64,000 nucleotides of DNA from Cardinalis cardinalis. Its lineage: Eukaryota > Chordata > Aves > Passeriformes > Cardinalidae. Made by a program: the position numbers and the translations under genes. The DNA is taken from the NCBI GenBank assembly GCA_014549065.1, contig JACDOX010000082.1, positions 2,511,966 to 2,575,965 on the forward strand, given 5' to 3'. This document shows positions 13,301 through 28,300 of the stretch, one piece after another. Each line of letters begins with the position of its first letter. Positions within the stretch are counted from its first letter, which is position 1. The notes under the pieces were generated by a model, which was given only the letters and a program-made list of their open reading frames with translations, was not told the DNA's origin and ran no database searches.

Positions 13301-16300
13301 TTTGCTTATGCAAGAAGTTACAGAAAGTGATATTTCCAGCTGAATCTATACGCAGCAGAGTAGAAATCTGAATTTTGTTCTCATCTGTTCCAAAGTCTTT
13401 CTATATGACCATAACCATGTCATTAATATTGTCTGAATTACTTACTTTAATATAGAGACTTAATTCTGTATTTTAGTGTGGAGACTTCTTGCAGGATGAC
13501 TGGACTGTTACAAAAAATAAACTCATGACCTATCCCTGGGAGCACTCAAGGTCAGGTTGGACAGATCACGTCTGAGAAACCTGATCCAATTGAAGATGTC
13601 CCTGCTCATGGCAGGGGACTTGGACTAGAAGGTCCTTAAAAGTCCCTTCCAACCCAAATTACTCTATGATCTTTGGATGATTTTTTTTCCTAACTCCTGG
13701 TAATGATTGGGATAAATCTCTTCTTGCTCTTTGCCAGGTATAACACGATGTCTGGAAAGATTTTGGAAAGTGATTTACCCTTCAGATGCAACATATATAT
13801 ATATTGGTTTTTAACGTAGGTTTTGTAGCAACACGTTCATAATCAGCATACAGTTAAAACCAGCATGGTTACCATTTCTAAATGTACACACATGCATTGG
13901 TTGAAAATACAAAACAGGCTGTCACTGGGGCTGGTTAAGTGAAGAGGTAATAGGGTTGAAAAGGTGTGAGTAAAAAGTTAGTCAAATCTGGTTCACAACA
14001 GTAAGAAAAAATCCCTTTAGATCAGTGGCTTATAAATTTTCAGGAAATGTTGGTCACCTGTATGTTTTGAGGAGGTACAGATCCTTTAGAGTTTTNGAGT
14101 GTGTAATGTGATGAAAAGAATATATTGATTTCCTGTAGTCAATCATCTTTCTAACACCAGAGATTCTCCTTGGGCCTGTAGTAGTCCATAAACTACGGGT
14201 TCAAAATGGAATCTCTACATAATTTGTTCATTTCCATCTATTAGCATTTGAACTTTTTTTAAAATAAGTTCTTTCTCCCCACAAGAACTGGACTCCTTTA
14301 TACAGAGCAAAGCTGAAGTCCAGTATCATGCAAAACCTNATTTCAATGTACTCGGTAATTAAAAGAGAAAATTCTTGCAGATAAAGACACTGATTCAGAT
14401 CTACCCTCAGTTAAAAGCAAAAGAACTTTTGTAGGTTTTATTTTANTCTTAAGAATGCTCTAGAAAATATTTATTATGTGTAGATATATTTGCAGTGTTA
14501 CTGAGAAACCTGCCAAGAAATTACTATTTTTATCACATCCATGGAGGCTTTTTAATGTCCTGGACTCTGTCACAACTTCTGTGATATAGTCCAAGATAGA
14601 CAGAGTTAAAAATTTAATCTACCTATAGCTTATTCTTCCACTAAGTGTACTTAAACCANCAAATTACCATTTTCAAAAACTAGTTCTAACTGGAATGTTA
14701 GGTTGAAAAAGTGACCATGGACACTGTCACTTTTGTAAATATGTTAGAAATGGTGACCATGAGAATTAGAGAACTGTTGTACCTTTCCCTTCAAGCTTAG
14801 AAGGCATCTTCGTTTACTTAANTATCCATCTGCACAAACTTTACTTTACATAATGCAGGAGAGAGAAATTANCTTTATATGTTTCTTACGTAGGTCGGAA
14901 CAAGACACAGAAGCCTCTGCAGCTGGTGGTTGGCACTCTCACCCCAACCTCTGTGTTCCTCTCTTGGGGCATCCTGGTCAACCCTCAACATGACTGGACA
15001 GCAACAAGTAACTGTGCTAGTGACAGGTAACAACAGAAATGGATGGGCTTTATTACTACCACTCCCCCTTCACTCAGGGCAGCTCTCTGCNGTGATTAAT
15101 ATAATTTTTAGAGTAAAAATTAAAATGTTGTGAACAATAGTTCTGAATGTGAAGTCAGTTTTTTCATTTGCTCACACTAGTGCTTTGCAAATCTTTACTT
15201 GACAGCAACTTTAGTGAGATGTGTACACATCTCACTAAAGATGCTGAATTAGAAATCTTGCTATTTCANACTGGATCCTTTGTTCTTAAACTAATGGCCT
15301 TGGCTCTACCTTCATTTGTATCTGAACCAATTGAAACTTTGTTAAATTACAGGAAATATTTCCCTTTAGAGTTGACTGAAAAAGTGTAAAAGAAGTCTTT
15401 TGTTGTGCTGAGGTGGGGGCAAGATGCCTTGTTTTAACGCCGTTTGATTTTTGTTTCCCTTATTTTGTCTTATCTCTAAAACTGACACAGTACAGCTTTC
15501 ATTATTTTTCTGTTGTAAGTAAAAAAGGATCTCTTCTATGTCAATATTTTTGTCATTTACTGGGTGACACAGTAGGTGGGAAACTCAGGAAGGCTCACCA
15601 AGTAGCAGTTTCAAGAAAAGTCATAGTGCAGAAGATCTTCTCAGTTAAGTGCATTATTATGGTTTAGTCAACCCTCTGTAGATGAACAAAATTATTTAAA
15701 TTGCTAATGCAGATGTTTTCCCTNCTTGTGTTTCCCTTTATATTCTTCCTTGAATATTTTTACTTTCATTTACATTATGTGAAGCTCTATTCTACTCAAC
15801 AGTGTTTTGTAAAACTAAAAAGAAACATTGTGAATCCATAGGATGCATCTACATCTGTTTTCCAACTCTTATCTTTTGGGTTTTAAATGTTCTTTTTATT
15901 TTTTTTTTTGCGATTCAGAACATTTCTTTTACCTAATATTTTGTCTAATATTTGTCAAATTTGTAGCTGTCTAATTTAGNCTTGATTTTTCTTGCTCTGA
16001 TGTTCATGAGAAAACTCTAGCTGACCCAATAAAACTGGATGTCAAACATAGNCTATGTTAAAAAACACATCCCGTTTAGCCAGGATTACTTTTTTCATAC
16101 CTTTACAAAAGTTTCATACCTCACAAAAGGACTGATCCTTTACAAGCATCAGAAATTTCTCATGAAAAAAAATTTGAATCTTCATCACCAACCAGAATTT
16201 CAAACACTATTGAAAAAAAAAATTAATGTTTGTTAGGAAACAGTTATGGAATGTCAGTAAATATCCAAGGATGAAATTTNATCAGATTTTTCTTTAATAG

Positions 16301-19300
16301 AAATAAAAGTTGGTTAAGGCTTAGATTTTGCTCTTTCAATAAAGGAGGAGGCAAATATATTTCTGCTGTGTAAAACTGAAGAAATGAGCTGATCTTGGAT
16401 GAGCTTGTAAAGTATTCTAACGTAGTGGTTTTATCTTTATGTGATGTGTTAGCAAGGAATTTATCTTTATGTGATGTGTCAGCACCAACATTGCAGCAGC
16501 TGTTGTGCAGTGGGAATGAAGAATGCTTCAGGAGAAGACTATATCCTGTCTTAACCCACCTGGAAATTCAAGGCAAATGGTATCCACCACCATGCCTTCA
16601 TCAATTCTGTGTTTTCTCCTCAGTAGCTGAATTTTTTTTTTTTTTGACATTCATTGACTCAAAGTGGGAACAAAGTTTTTAACATTGTTTTTTAGTTAGG
16701 GCAGTGTGCTACTAGTGTCTTGCCATGTTTAGAATATATTCTGAGGTATTCCTCCCCTCAGGAATTAAAGTGCACATTTTGTTGAAATATTGTCAGACAG
16801 GAGTAGCTAGTTTAAAAACATTTATATCGAGTTACACATAATCTTATCAAAGACAGGTATATACCTTTAACCAGATTTCTGTTTTGCAATCAAGCATAAC
16901 AAAGAAGTTNATGAAGAAAAAAGTCACTTAAGTGGTGCTCTTATTAACTTCACCTTTACTGGACCAAAGTGCTTGTGATTCGTATAAATTATGAGAACAG
17001 TTGTCCGTGTGACCATGGTGTGTATATCTAGAATTCTGAGATATTAGATCCACATGTATTTCTAGTCATTGTGTAGAAGAAAAATTATTAATTTATTATA
17101 ATATTTTGAATGACTGTTGATAATGTNCAATAAGAAAAAAATAGGAAACAGTCCATTCTTAGCAAGTTAGTGTTGTGATAAAAGTACAAGACTTAAAAAG
17201 CCAGTAACAGATTCACCAAAATTTCAATCTATTTCAGGGGCAATCTACCTGGCTTGATGCTTTTTCATCTGGCATATTCTCCTTACTGTGCCTGTTAATC
17301 ATCCTCAAGATTGCTGTTGNTGGCTAACCTGTAACCTTTGGCATTGGCAGTACATAGCAGTCAGGACCTCTTAACTCAGTTCTGTCAGTCAATGTCCCAC
17401 CAAGGTTTAAATTTGTAACTCTCAATGACCTGAAATGGAGTCACTGTTCTCAGCCTCAGATTTTACCATCTCCATGTGGATGTTAGGCTTTTGTACAAGT
17501 GTTGCATAATAAAAGTTATTTCAATGTGTTACTGAGTCAGAAGATAGAAACCACATGGAATAGCACAGTTCTGTTGGCCAGGGTTTTCTCTAGTGCAAGT
17601 TTGACCTCAGTGGGATATTCCTTGGAAGATCTGGTTTTGTGAGCAAATGAGTTTGGAGTAAGAGGTGCCATATTCTCAAAGAGCCTTGATATCTTTCACT
17701 GCTTTAGTGAAAGTACTGTTTGCTTCTTCAGGGAGCATAGTGGTCTTCTGTATCGATGAGATTTTTAAGAAACTCTGATGAAAAAAATTTACTGTGACAT
17801 TTTTCAACAAACCATTCTTTTGGCTTAACTCCCTAGAGGTTAAGAGCATAAGCCAATAAGAGTGCTGCATATTACCCTCAAGATAACCCCAAATGCTAAT
17901 CCCCTGTTGAAACAAAAGTATTCACTGCCATTTTTGTGGACCAAAAATGGAAGGTGAAATTTTGAAGCATTCTTGAAGTGACTATTATCTCTCATCAGAC
18001 CCTTAGCACTAGANTTTAAAATCAGCCAAAAATGTCTAAATCAAAAAACTCAAGTGATTAGTTTTATGTAACTGATGAAAACTACATAACACCAGAAGGC
18101 ACAGTTGGGGGTACNTTTCTCAGCATCCACTGCTTTGTGACACCAGTGGAAGACAGTTGATGAGGGAAGATGGCAAAGTCACGATATCCTGCTGCACAGC
18201 CACGTTCAGTTCCTCTTTTTATTATTCCCAAGAGATTAAGAGGTTTGTTTCCTCTCTGCCTAGCTGTGTTCAAACAAATATTAGTGGACAGATATGTCAA
18301 AATAAAAGTACTGGGGCTTCGTTTACTCTCCATCCAGGTCTGAAAAATAGAGAATACTCTGTAGATTTTTCTTTCTTTGTATTTGCTTTGATTAGAACAC
18401 CTCTGTAGCTGGGGGTTGAAAAAGGTGGACTTTAACTTTCAATTCTTTAGGAAGAAAAGTCAGGGGATGGAACAANACCCGTTATGATCCATGTTAGATT
18501 AAAGCAGACTTTATAGATACAATAAAATATAATATTCTATTGAGTGGATTGTGTAGAAAAACAAACACACTTTCAGATACATGCAAAAATAGAAATTTAA
18601 AACCTGATGGTATGTCTCTTTTAAGTTAAATGCTGTGACAATTTCACATTGGTATTGTTTAAATTGATTTACCTGTGATTTAAATGTCCTAATGTCNTTC
18701 TTGCAAGTAGCAGAGACTTTGTGGTTGGTTTTTTTGGNTTTTTTTTAGTCTGATGATTTTTTTAAAAAGTAAGAAAAACAGTAAGGGAAAACCAGGGAAA
18801 AGTCCATTCTTAGTCTTTTTGTTGTATAGTACATAGAAGTAGGATTTTTAAAATCTGAAATATAGAAAGAAATCTGCCTGTCTCCTCCTGTGCCTATTTA
18901 CAAACTTCTATCATTATGCAGCTGCCAACTAAGTCATACTTTGTGTTTTAAGTGTCATACAAAATGTATTTTAAATATAGCAGAATTTCTTAAAGGAAGA
19001 TATACAGCAGAAAATACACTCCCTGAGTTTCAAAAGCTTTTGAGGTGCTGCTGTGGGAGCACATGCTAAAAGCTTGCTTAAACTGGAATGATTTGTTGCT
19101 GTTCAGTCTCTCCTTTTTCAGAGCCTCTCACTCTTCATTTCAGTCATTCTACTAAAAGTTTTAAGTAGTAGAAGTGAATTTTAGTGATCATGTAAGAGTC
19201 AAAACTATAGCAGAAAGTGCTTTGCAAACCTAACTGGTAACCACCACTGGTGTCATTATTTCCATTTTTTATATATGCCAGTGTCTGTTACTTTAAAGTA

Positions 19301-22300
19301 AACTTAGCAGTAGAAAAGGAAACAATATAATTAACTTCATGGGTCAATTTGTGCAACATTCAGTGTATGATACATCATGGCTCAAATCACTTCTTTTATT
19401 GCTTTCTAGCATTAAATGGANGCAGCACTTCTAATGAAGTCTAATTATAAATAAATGAATACCTGTTACGCTGATAGTCTCTTTTAAAAAATTCTGATTA
19501 CATTTCTGTGAACAAAAAAGAAATGAGCTTTATAATCTATTGTCTCTGACAACACAAAATCGCAGAGCTGGAATGTTCTTGTATCTCCAAGGCTTAATTG
19601 TTTGTTTAGTGTTACGTGTGACTAAAATAGTCATGATTAAATTGTTTGGAGTTTTGGTTGGGACCTGGTTCCAAATAAATCCATGGTATTTATGCAAACT
19701 GACCTAGTCTTGAAATCTCACAAAACCATCTGCTTTATAAGATCTCCAGTATCTAATTGTTTGTGTCTGAATATTTGACTGTGGAAGCACATTCTGGGAA
19801 CCTGGCTGAAATGAGATTTGGTTTAAAAATGGAAAAATGGCACTGGAATTCTTGGCAAAACAGTATCATTGAAACTGATAGATGAAAACTTAGTGTCTTG
19901 CCTATCCATCCTAGGTTTCTACTTCTTTTAACAGTGAATAAGATTTGCTTCATCTCAAAAGCAAAAACCTTCTGTGCTCTTTCTTTAAAATGGTCATTTT
20001 ATTTTGATTTCTAGTGCAACAAAAAGGCTGTCTCTAAACTGAGCACTGCCTTGGATCGTAGAGTTTTAAAAAACAAGCTTTGTGAGCTGAACATAGAAGA
20101 GAAACAATCTTCTGTATCAGGCTGAGAGTCTTTTACATTGACTCTGCAGCTCCAGTAATCACTACAGTGGTTGGCCCGTGAGTAATTTGTGCTCTTGTGG
20201 CTTCCTTTAAATTATGAACTTGGTCTTACTTATTTTATTTCTGCCATCACATTTTGTGTGCATTGTATGTGGAGGCGAGCAAAGTAAAAATATCATCAAA
20301 GATACGGAGTTTCAGGAATGCAGACACTAAGCATTGCATGATTTTGCACAAAGGTATATGGAGAGAGGCTCTCGATGAATGTAGGCTCTTTATTCCTCTG
20401 CTGTGGCCGATTTTGCTTTTTTTTTTTCTTTTCCCTCGTTATTACAAAGATTATTTCTGAGTGCAACAAAACCTCTCATGGCACCTTTTGTTTTAAATTG
20501 TTGGAGTTTTAGCTGTCTAGTAAAAAGGGAAGGGTTAAAATTTTTCTGCGGTTCCTAGGGTGGCCTCATTGGTGGTATCTTCAAATGAGTGAAGCATTGC
20601 CTGTTAGTGGAGAGAGGGAGGAACTAATTTTTATGGAGTTTGACAAGAGCTCTAATGTTTTATAGGGTGCTAGCTGGCAAAGAAACAGAGTAANCCCTGC
20701 AATCATTTGATTAATATTTGTTGTAAATATAAGTACAAGAGTATCCAGTAAACATTTTTCTGGTAAAATGTCCCCCACCAAAATACAAAACAAATCAATT
20801 AATCAAAATGAATTGTTAAATTAAGTTAAATATNGTTAGGTCTTTATACCTGCTGAGAATCTAGATTGAAATAATTTCTCACCAAGTGTAGCTGGGTGTG
20901 CCATCTTCTTGCTGAAACATCAAACCAATATTNGCAGGTGGGAATAGCATTCCTAGGAGCATTCCACAGTGTATTAGCTGTTAGAACCCCTTGGTGAGCA
21001 ATCAGTTTTTCCTATTCTTATCTCACAGAGATAATGGGAAATATTTTATTTGAGAAACATGTCGTGTAGCTTTCNCTTCTGTGTAAGTATGACAGCACTC
21101 TATTTCAGCCTGCCTTATGCTGTTCTGGAGGGGATCTATGCAGTTGTTTTGCTGAGTGTTTCCAGTTCAGCCAGCTGCACTCATTTTATGCCTGTATGTC
21201 ANTGCCACGAGGGGATTGATAGATGTGAGTGGTGACTGGATCTTACTGCTTACTCATGTCTTCAATTATATGTGTTGACTGTTTGATATTGTATTTTTGA
21301 TGAAAGAAAGGTTCGAAAAAGGAGAAATTAAAATTACAACAATTTTCAGTCAGTACAGTGTTCTCAGGCAGACACTGAAATTGCATTTTATTTGGCAGTT
21401 TTTTGGTCTGGTTTAACAATGAGTTGTTGTTCTTTGATGACAAAACTTGGCATTTCTGAATTTTTACTCTATAAACAAATGATTGCATTTTCCCAAAAGC
21501 ACATGTCGATATTTAGATATTTTTAATAGTCAAATGATTGTGACCTACAAATTCTTAAATGGAACTTCATTTTTATTGCTTTTTATTGAAATGGTTGAGG
21601 AAATTCTGTCATCACAGTCAGTGTTTTTAGTACTCACTATGGCAAGTTTCCACTGAAATAATTATACCCTTGGTGAAGTTTTTACAGGCTTGGAAATTTT
21701 GGAGTTGAGAGCACATTTCTTCTGTGCTGTATGTTTCTCTTTCTTTCTAATGGTATAGTTTGGCACAATTATGAAAATCTTCTTTTCAGATTTTACAATA
21801 GTCTTGAATTTAAGTGAAAGATGGGTCCTTTTTTATTGTGCATGTGTTCTTAGCATTTTAATTTATATTAGAGTGAAGAAATTTCCAGGTGTGGAGACAG
21901 CATTAAAAAGTATAACATTTTGTCCTCTAGAAGCAAGTGGAGACAGCCACTTAAAAGCCTATTCATTATCAACAAGNATTTAGTGTTTTTTTTCTCCTTG
22001 TTTCTGATGCAGCTGTTCTTTTAGATTGTTCAATAACTGAACTGAAGCAGTATACTCTCTTTTTTCCATCGCATACAAACACTTTATTTCTATTCCATNG
22101 GATTAAAATAGGTAGGAAAAGGTAAGGATGAAGATGAAAACCAGTGAAAATTNCTCTTTCAGGCAAGGAAAGAGGGTGACTATTTCCACTTGAATTCACA
22201 TCTGATGTCTGTCTATACTTTTTCCAAATCCCTCTCCAAAAAACTGTATAGGGTCCAGTAAGAGGCATTTGTGTTGAAGGTTGANTTTGTTTATTAAAGT

Positions 22301-25300
22301 TACATCCTTTGCAAGACAGTGACAAGGAGTTCAAATAAGCTTTTCCTATTGGTTAATGTCTCTGTGGCTACATACAAATAGATGAAGAGGATAAAGGAGA
22401 AGAATTTTTCCATGAGTGATGCTTGCCTTAGGTTGTGTTTTAATAGTGAAGTAGGAATTTCTGTCTACTCAACAGTCACATTTTATGTAAACTGTACTCT
22501 GAAAGTGCTGTTCTGTAACTTCAACAGAAGCAGCTTTATGAATTGGCTGTATTAGGTTTGNTCCACTAAGTAATTTTAGTCTGGACTTTTGAAACTTTTT
22601 CAGTTGCTTAAGAACCTTTATTTGGTTGGTTTGTGTTTTTTTAAGGAAGATTCCTTTGTCCCTATATAATTGTCTGTATAATGCCTGTAATAAATCTCAC
22701 AACCTTGATTTGCATGCATTAAGTTGTTCTATTTAATTGTGGCAAAATACAATTGAACTGAATTCATCCCTTTTCAGATGATGTAAGTGTGAGATAGATA
22801 TGGATGATGGATATGAGTTATTTGTGTTATGTGTAACAATTTTCAGTAAAACTCAGATTAAAAAATTGCCAAATCTCTCTGAGATTGCTTTTCCAAGAAA
22901 AGAAACCTCCACTCCATTCTGGTAGTGATTCAGCACGTATATTGAAAATGAGAGTCAGCCAGGGGAGTTCTTGTGCTGAAGCTCTCACCATTTCCACTAC
23001 CTTTTTTTTGATTGGTTAACATTGCAGTCATGCTTTTTCAGGGTGGTGCTCCTTGACAGAATTGGGCAATTTCTGTAGAAATGTTTCCTAATTTCACAAT
23101 CTGTTAGCATTCATCATGTTATTAAACTGCTGGAAGTAATGTCTTGGTTTATTTTTTTGTTTGAAGTGGGGGCAATACATAATGGGATCTCTGAATGAGG
23201 AATGTATTACACAAACAACAGATATTACCGGTCTTCCCTGGGAAATGTTTTTGGGCTAATTTTGACAGGAACACCTTTCACTGGATGGATACAGATGATT
23301 TTGAGAAGTCAGTAGAGGCTTCTTGCCTAGCAGACTCNTGCTTCAATTGACTGGTTCTGGCGTATGTTAGAATTACAGGAACTACTTGGACAATGAGCTT
23401 ACACTTTGTGGTTAAAACCTTGCATACAATGGGTGTTGGTGAATAAGAAGACTGTCCTTTTGCTCTTTGTACAATATTCCTAATGTCAGGGTCTATATGA
23501 TGGGGTACATATATGTGGAATNAATCTGGCTCTTCTGATATTTGGTGACCATAAAGAGCCAGAAAGAACAAGAACAATAGAACATCACATCATCATCATC
23601 ATCATCATCATTATTATTATCATTAATTTACTACTACTACTACTACTACTACTATTATTATTATTATTATTTTATTTTCTCACAAAAATTGTTGTAGTGA
23701 ATTCCTTTGCATAGATCTACTTTTTTTTTCCTCTGAGCAGGTTCTATACAGTTCGCTACAGAGAGAAAGATAAAGACAAGAAATGGGTTTTTCAGCTCTG
23801 CCCAGCTACAGAGACAGTGATTGACAATCTGAAGCCAAACACACCTTATGAATTTGGAGTTAAAGACAATGCTGANGATAGTGTTTGGAGCAAGACTTTG
23901 AATCATAAGACAGTTCTCTCTAGTAAGTATTTGACAACAGTTAATCAAATAGCTGCTGATTTTGACAGTATTTTTTCCTCTCGTATGATATTAATTAGAG
24001 TAAGCTACTGATAAAGTTTTTGTTGTTTAAATGCCATCCATTGTGCCCCTAAAAATTCACTTATGAATTGCTGAAACTAGAAATATTTCNGTTTTGAAAA
24101 ACTGCCACCTAGTCTTCTGAAAGGTGTTCCCTTGTCATGGCAAATAGAGGATCTGCTGCAGGTTGATAGAATTCTAATGATGTTTAGTACAGGTGCACAT
24201 CAAAGGTTGAGTATGAATATTTATACTTCTGACTGGATTCTAAGCTTTTTCCTTAGGCCATAAATAATAAGATGAACTNATCCATCAACCATCACACAAC
24301 TAATCTATTGAATTTCTTCCATCATGAGTGATGGAAATTATTAGTGTTATTTTAATCTTCTTTTACACCTGAATTTACATTGAANCTGGTCTTCAAGTTA
24401 GACAGAACCTGTCCTGTCTTGATGGGCCCTTTATTGCTCTGCTCAAAAGAGGAATTTGAAGTTAGTTTACAATCAAAGTATTGTACGGATCATGTCTGAA
24501 GCATGCAGTGTTGTGTATGCTTTTGTTTTTATTTTCATGGAGCAGCGTATAACACCTATGGCCGGCTGTCGTTCGTATTTTAAGGTTCTCCTCTGAAATC
24601 CCAAGACAATGCAGGATAAGTGATGCTAAATTAACCCTTGTAAAAGCATGTATTGCTGAAAGAATCACTCATACCAGCAGAGGAAACAGGCATCAGTAGA
24701 GTTTTCCTCCTTGTAATGAGAAGAAGAGAGGACTTAACAGATTATCCAATTTGATTTATTTTNCTCAAGTATTTGTATAAAGGTGTTTTGAAACATGATG
24801 TTGCTCAGAAGATGGTGGAAACTTCTATGCTTCGTATTTTTANCTTGACTCAAAATATAAAGAATAGGAATTCTCATTAGAGAGGTTTATTCGTGTAAGA
24901 TTTCCAGCTGAAATTTAACTTGGACTTCACTTTTGGCTTGTAGGTGAGTTACAGAGCTCAGTATACTTGAGGATAGGGGAGGGGAGCAGTATGGTNGCTT
25001 GTAACACTGGGAAAACCTTCATACTCCCTAATAAAGAGCTTTGGTGGCCTTAATTATAGAGTAAAAAGCTGTAACTTTGAAGCACCTGCCCAATGTCCAT
25101 GGAGCTGTTTTGGCAGTTCAGAATGAGGCCATTGCTATACCATAGCCTAAAGAGGATAATGGNGGTAGCCTTTTCCTATACCTGATTCAGAAAAAGCTCT
25201 GCTTTGCAGCCTTACAGATATCCTACCAAGTGTTTTTTTCTGGTTTGTTCTACATTTCAAACATCTTAAAGTCATCTGTAGAGCAAGTGATGAAATATAT

Positions 25301-28300
25301 TTCAGCGCTTAGAGTAAGAGGGAGTGATGAGTGCAAATATTTATAGTTTATTACTTGTTCAAGACTTGTAAAACATCACCAAATTNTATCTTTCTATATA
25401 ATATATTTCTAAATTCAGTTTCTTACAGACATTTTACATTTTTAATAGGTCAGGAGAATCATTCATGTTAGTTTATGGAGACCCATTGAGTTTGGTTGAA
25501 AGATTATTTCTTCTAAGAGTTCATATTCTATTAACATATAATTTCTTTTGTCTGCATTGTAGACTTGTGTATTCAGTGGATGCTTCTGCAGCAGCTAAAT
25601 CCCAGGAGTTTGTAATTACCCTGCATGTCTACATTCTGGTCTACTGATAAAGAATCTTATAATGAGAAAATTGTCAGCACTTTCGAATTCAAGCCTTTCA
25701 TATTTTTAGTAGTAGATGCAGAAAATGTGGGCAGTAAATAGAGAGNGTGTATTTATAANAAATGTACAACCAGANGCCTGTAAAGTTTATCAATCGACAC
25801 ANACACTTCTTTTCTGTGCTAATTTCTTGTTTTNTGTCAAGTTCCTCTCATATAGGAGAAGCATCTCAACCTAAACCAAACATCCTTCACTGTAAATGGC
25901 CTTGTTCCCATNGAAGAATATATAAATTATAGAAACTGAAAGTTCTTGTGCATGTTCCTGGATTTGTTGAATCCACAGGCTGAATTTTTGTTATATACTA
26001 AACATGTTGGGAGGGACTGGGATGAGAATCTGCTTTTAATTCATGATTTGAAAACACATGAAAGTCATGGCAAAAGTTCAACATTTATTTAACTGATTTT
26101 TTTCAGAAGAGATGAAAGTAGCTTATTTCAGAGTGTCTTGCCATGATTTTCTCATGAAGTCATTTAAGAAACTTCTGTCACTTTTCTCTTGAATTTAGGC
26201 CAATAGTAAGTCCTGTTATTTAGAAGTATCAAGCACTTTGAAAGACTTGTTTCCAACTTAAAGGTATCTCAATTGGTATTTCTTTAGAGTTGAATTTTTT
26301 TTTCTATTTGTCATCTGTTTAGGATGGAATTTGGAAAAAATATGGTAACATGTAGCTTGACTCTTGTTTGCAGATCCATTGTTGGAAGGGCAGCAGAAAA
26401 GTGTTAAGGTGGAAGATGCAGAGAAAGTTTGAAGTGTCATGCTAGAGTAGAGTTGGCACTGTTTCTTGACTTACTCAACAGCTGCATCACAAGAAACTTC
26501 TAATACTTAGAAACTAAGAGGAAAACTTAAGAGAAAAAAATTCAGAATTTAAGCCTGGGGGTTTGTTGATACACTGAAATAAACAAAACCATAAACAAAA
26601 CAAGAAGAATACATTTCATTTCCTTGCTGTCAAAATGTGNAGAGAGGGAGAGGGACTTGCAGATATGTTAATGGATCTGGAGACACAGGACAAAACAATT
26701 TTTCCATGGTNTGTTTTTATACAGACTTTTAATTAAGCCTTCTAACTTTCCAAGCTGACAAATAAAAGGTGAATAAACTTGGTTTGCTTTGCTTTGGACA
26801 AAAAAAATTAATTCTGTGAATTTATTTTTCTTTCTGTCAAAACAGGTAAAAAAGTAAATGGACAACTCCAGAATATGTATAAGTTGGTACCCAATTCCCA
26901 AACACAGGTATGCAAAACAGTCTCTTTTTGAAGCTGATTTGTGTTTCATATGATCAAATTTTTTATTCTCTATTAGTGTTTAGTGAGAAAGAAATTATCA
27001 AGGCCACAAACTGCCAATATAGAAAACAATCTGTTAAATGCACTGTGTGGAAAATGTTTAAATGTGTTGATGGACAAAATAATTGAGAACTGTAACTGAG
27101 ATGATTACCTACACTTTTTCCAACCTATCTAAGATAAATCTGATGGTTTCCAGCTGTAGATTCAAAACTTAGAAGTTGCTTATTCCTTTGTAAAAGACAG
27201 GTTTGTTAAACTGTGATATTTGTTGTGATCAGTTAACTTAGGGAAAACATGGTGATGTGATTTTATAGAGTAATTTTGTATATACCAAGTTTTCTAAATT
27301 AGTCATCTCACTGAATTCACTGATAGTTCCCATATGTGAGGCAAGAGTTTGCAGAATGAGAGGAAGCTGGAAAGGGCAATTTAATCAAGTTTGCTAGGCT
27401 GTCCATTAAATCCTTTTATGTGGCATGGTAAAATTTTTACCATTTAATTTAACAAAATTGATTTTTATAAATAAAGATTTTTTTCCCCTCACTTGACTTT
27501 TTCCATAAACATTCTCAAACAAGCATGGATGGATTTCATTTGTTTATGGGTTTGTGTACCCAGATTTTTCTTTCTTCCAAGAGCTGAAGCATAAATGAAG
27601 GCTCTCTAGATCAAACCAGCTAGTGGGTTTTAATACAGTGAAAAAGAGACATTTAAGTCATAACTTTTGAGCATTACCAGTTCTACTATGAGATTAAATT
27701 GTTTTATTTATATTTCCTTTCCTTGTTTTTTCATCAAAGTGCAATTTTCAGCATCTAATCTTCTGGAGGTTTTTTTTGTTCTGCTTCTGTTTAGGTTACT
27801 ATCCCTGAGGCAGACTATGGGATAACTTCCCAAGAAAAGCTGTAGAAATCCCTCTTACTTTAAAGATTTTAGAGGGTTAACTCATGAGTGTTAATTATTA
27901 CAAAAGAATAACTCATTCTTCACAATTCTCTTCTGTCTGAGATTTTCCAAATGTTTTCATGGTAGGAGATTGTAATGCATGTTTTCTCATTGTTTGTTTT
28001 TCTTATTTCAGAATATTATAAATGGTCTGTAGTTATCAGACCTGGAATTCCTTCAGGAATCAAATCATAATTCATTAAATGCATTTCCTTCTAGGAATAA
28101 TTAGGTATGCACAGAATCATAGAATCAATGAGGTTAGAAAAGATCTTTAAGTTCCTCAAGTCCAACTGCTAANCCAGAACCACCACCGTGTTTACCATTA
28201 GACCATGTCCTCTAGTGCTGTATCCATGTATTTTTTAACACTTCCAGGCATGATGATTTCCCTACTGTTTCTCTGGGCAGTAATTTGCAACGTTTGACAC

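Larger units (their letters stand above)
15027..23740. other. Intron 3 (8.7 kb)
   Basis: No coding exon supported. It contains the 44-bp palindrome at 15203-15246, a 30-bp tandem duplication at 16430-16489 and a compound trinucleotide microsatellite at 23586-23676. Many T-rich and A-rich runs occur. The rest shows nothing I can name. Confidence 0.75.
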
